The notes under the pieces were generated by a model. That model was not told the DNA's origin. It saw nothing but the letters and a program-made list of their open reading frames with translations, and did no database searches. Below are positions 21,917 through 23,051 of a DNA stretch of 23,051 nt, piece after piece. Each line of letters begins with the position of its first letter. The first letter of the stretch is position 1. The stretch lies in the NCBI GenBank assembly GCA_003488005.1, contig DNND01000045.1:2119-25169 (forward strand), given 5' to 3'. Source of the stretch: Blastocatellia bacterium (GTDB taxonomy: Bacteria > Acidobacteriota > Blastocatellia > Pyrinomonadales > Pyrinomonadaceae). A program made the position numbers and the translations under genes.

Positions 21917-21926
21917 TTCGACGCGA

Positions 21927-22892
21927 ATGAAGCCCCTGCTGATCATCGTTAACAATGCCGCTGCCAAGGCGCGACACGCATGGCCCAACGTCAAAGATCA
22001 ATTGCTGGCCGGGGGAGTTGAATTTGACGTTCACGAAACAACTCATGCGGGCGATGCCACTGCGAAAGCGCAAGCAGCACTGAAGACGGGGGTAACTACG
22101 ATTGCCACCGTCGGCGGCGATGGCACTTTGAGCGAGGCTGCACAAGGCTTTTTTCAGTTTGCAGAAAATCCGGAACGACTGCCGGCGTTGATAAATCCCG
22201 CGGCTTCGCTGGCCATTCTCCCGGCCGGCACCGGCGATGATTTTGCGCGCGGCTTGATGGGCCGGCGGGAAACTCTGCGTCACTGGATCGATGTTCTAAT
22301 GGCGCATTGCCGCAACGAGAACGCCGAAACCACACGACAGACTGATGTGCTTTATGGCACTTGCGACAATTACCGAACGCCATTCATTTGTCTTAATGCG
22401 TCCACGATGGGCATTGGTGGCGAGACCGCCGGGCGCGTCGCTCGACAGGGAAAACTAATGCGTTCGTTTTCCGGCGAAGCGCGATTTGCAGCGGCGGCGC
22501 TTGCGGGTCTACTTGCCTGGCGGGAACGACGGGTACGCATTACCGTTGACGAAGAAACATTTGCAGGCGAGATGAATCTGGCGGCGGTAGTTAATGGGCT
22601 CTACGCGGGTGGCGGCATGATGCTTTCGCCGCAGGCTGAAATCGATGACGGCAAACTCGATGTTGTCTCCGCCTCGGGTCTGTCGCGCGCGCAAGTAATG
22701 CGCGAGCTGGCGCGAATCCATAAAGGCGGACATGTGGTGAATCCGAAGGTGCGCATCCTGCAGGGAACGCGAGTGCGCATTGAAACCTTCAAACCTGAAG
22801 ATGCGATGCCGATTGAAGCGGATGGGAATGTGCGTGGCTTTACGCCGGTCGAGTTTCGCGTGATGCCTGGCGCGCTTAAGTTTGTAGTCTAG
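21927..22892 (+). CDS. Diacylglycerol kinase-like lipid kinase (YegS/DgkB type)
   Basis: A 321-aa DAGK_cat protein. The ATP-binding motif GGDGT lies at 63-67 (TVGGDGTLSEA), and the second signature LPAGTGDDFAR at 98-108, where most relatives have GTGNDFAR. The C-terminal beta-sandwich contains MMLSPQAEIDDGKLDVV and IEADGNVRGFTPVEFRVMPGAL, whose acidic residues help bind the metal. By family it phosphorylates a membrane lipid such as diacylglycerol, phosphatidylglycerol or undecaprenol at the inner membrane face. No SD is visible: the leader is a heptamer array and the start was chosen by family N-terminus (MKPLLIIVNN). An inverted repeat follows eight bases after the stop. Confidence 0.92.
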   Translation: MKPLLIIVNNAAAKARHAWPNVKDQLLAGGVEFDVHETTHAGDATAKAQAALKTGVTTIATVGGDGTLSEAAQGFFQFAENPERLPALINPAASLAILPAGTGDDFARGLMGRRETLRHWIDVLMAHCRNENAETTRQTDVLYGTCDNYRTPFICLNASTMGIGGETAGRVARQGKLMRSFSGEARFAAAALAGLLAWRERRVRITVDEETFAGEMNLAAVVNGLYAGGGMMLSPQAEIDDGKLDVVSASGLSRAQVMRELARIHKGGHVVNPKVRILQGTRVRIETFKPEDAMPIEADGNVRGFTPVEFRVMPGALKFVV

Positions 22893-22899
22893 GATAAAG

Positions 22900-23051
22900 A
22901 AAGAGCGGGGGCATGCCCGCCTTCCCGACCACGAGACTCTGCATCTTCGCGCAAAATCAATTTTGAAAGTCTAACCAGGTAAATCTGAAAGCCTCACAAG
23001 ATTGAACTTGATTAGCTCGAGGTTGGGAAGGCGGGTTTACCCCCGCTCTTT
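22900..23051. repeat. Long inverted repeat at window edge
   Basis: The left arm (22900-22930, AAAGAGCGGGGGCATGCCCG...) and right arm (23021-23051) pair over 31 bases with about five mismatches around a 90-base spacer. The left arm also holds a small internal palindrome, CGGGGGCATGCCCG. The right arm runs to the last base of the window, so the element may extend beyond. Confidence 0.88.

Overview
The window reads as chromosomal DNA of a free-living, Gram-negative-type soil bacterium. The best guess is Acidobacteriota, class Blastocatellia (Pyrinomonadaceae-like). This is inferred from style, not from a marker gene. The signs are short zinc-ribbon proteins of the CxxC...C..DG..L type, a giant Ser/Thr kinase-ATPase-TPR regulator, secreted and lipid-anchored proteins, and gaps packed with dispersed repeats. 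There is no rRNA, tRNA, phage module, transposase, CRISPR or recognisable defence island.

Layout. 1-2714: two paralogous zinc-ribbon membrane proteins (both minus) flank a secreted beta-rich protein (plus). 2929-4987: an unrecognised 463-aa protein and an ORF6N-domain protein (both minus). 5397-7103: a SAM methyltransferase (plus) converges on an L,D-transpeptidase (minus). 7502-11273: a small secreted His/Arg-rich peptide and the 1156-aa kinase/ATPase/TPR protein (both minus). 11535-14084: a DinB-like protein, a MauE-thioredoxin fusion and a TIGR00027-type methyltransferase (all minus; the last two look like one operon). 14459-16860: a zinc-ribbon membrane protein, a head-GIN (DUF2807) lipoprotein, a 7Fe ferredoxin and a GNAT acetyltransferase (plus). 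16998-18383: an M20 dipeptidase (minus). 18696-20396: a PDZ/S41 protease (plus). 20762-21751: a quinone oxidoreductase (minus), divergent from a diacylglycerol-kinase-like lipid kinase (21927-22892, plus). Most are ordinary housekeeping, envelope or signalling genes that do not form one pathway.

The unusual part is non-coding. Ten loci carry tandem arrays with a strict 7-base period and different unit sequences (RAATCGT, GGAATCT, TGCCTNC, CAGYAAA, CTGAGTA, CTCTGAC, TTTTCCA types). The longest is 23 units in unbroken register (12071-12231) and changes unit family without losing phase. Nearly all arrays touch a start or stop codon, and several are translated: they encode the C-termini of three proteins, the N-terminus of one and an internal loop of a methyltransferase. 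Separately, eight gaps carry long inverted repeats (about 30-60-base arms around a spacer, up to about 190 bases in total) from at least six sequence families. Together these account for most of the non-coding DNA here.

Start codons were chosen from Shine-Dalgarno (SD) spacing and family length. Several genes were shortened from their longest open frame because the upstream extension is repeat DNA.
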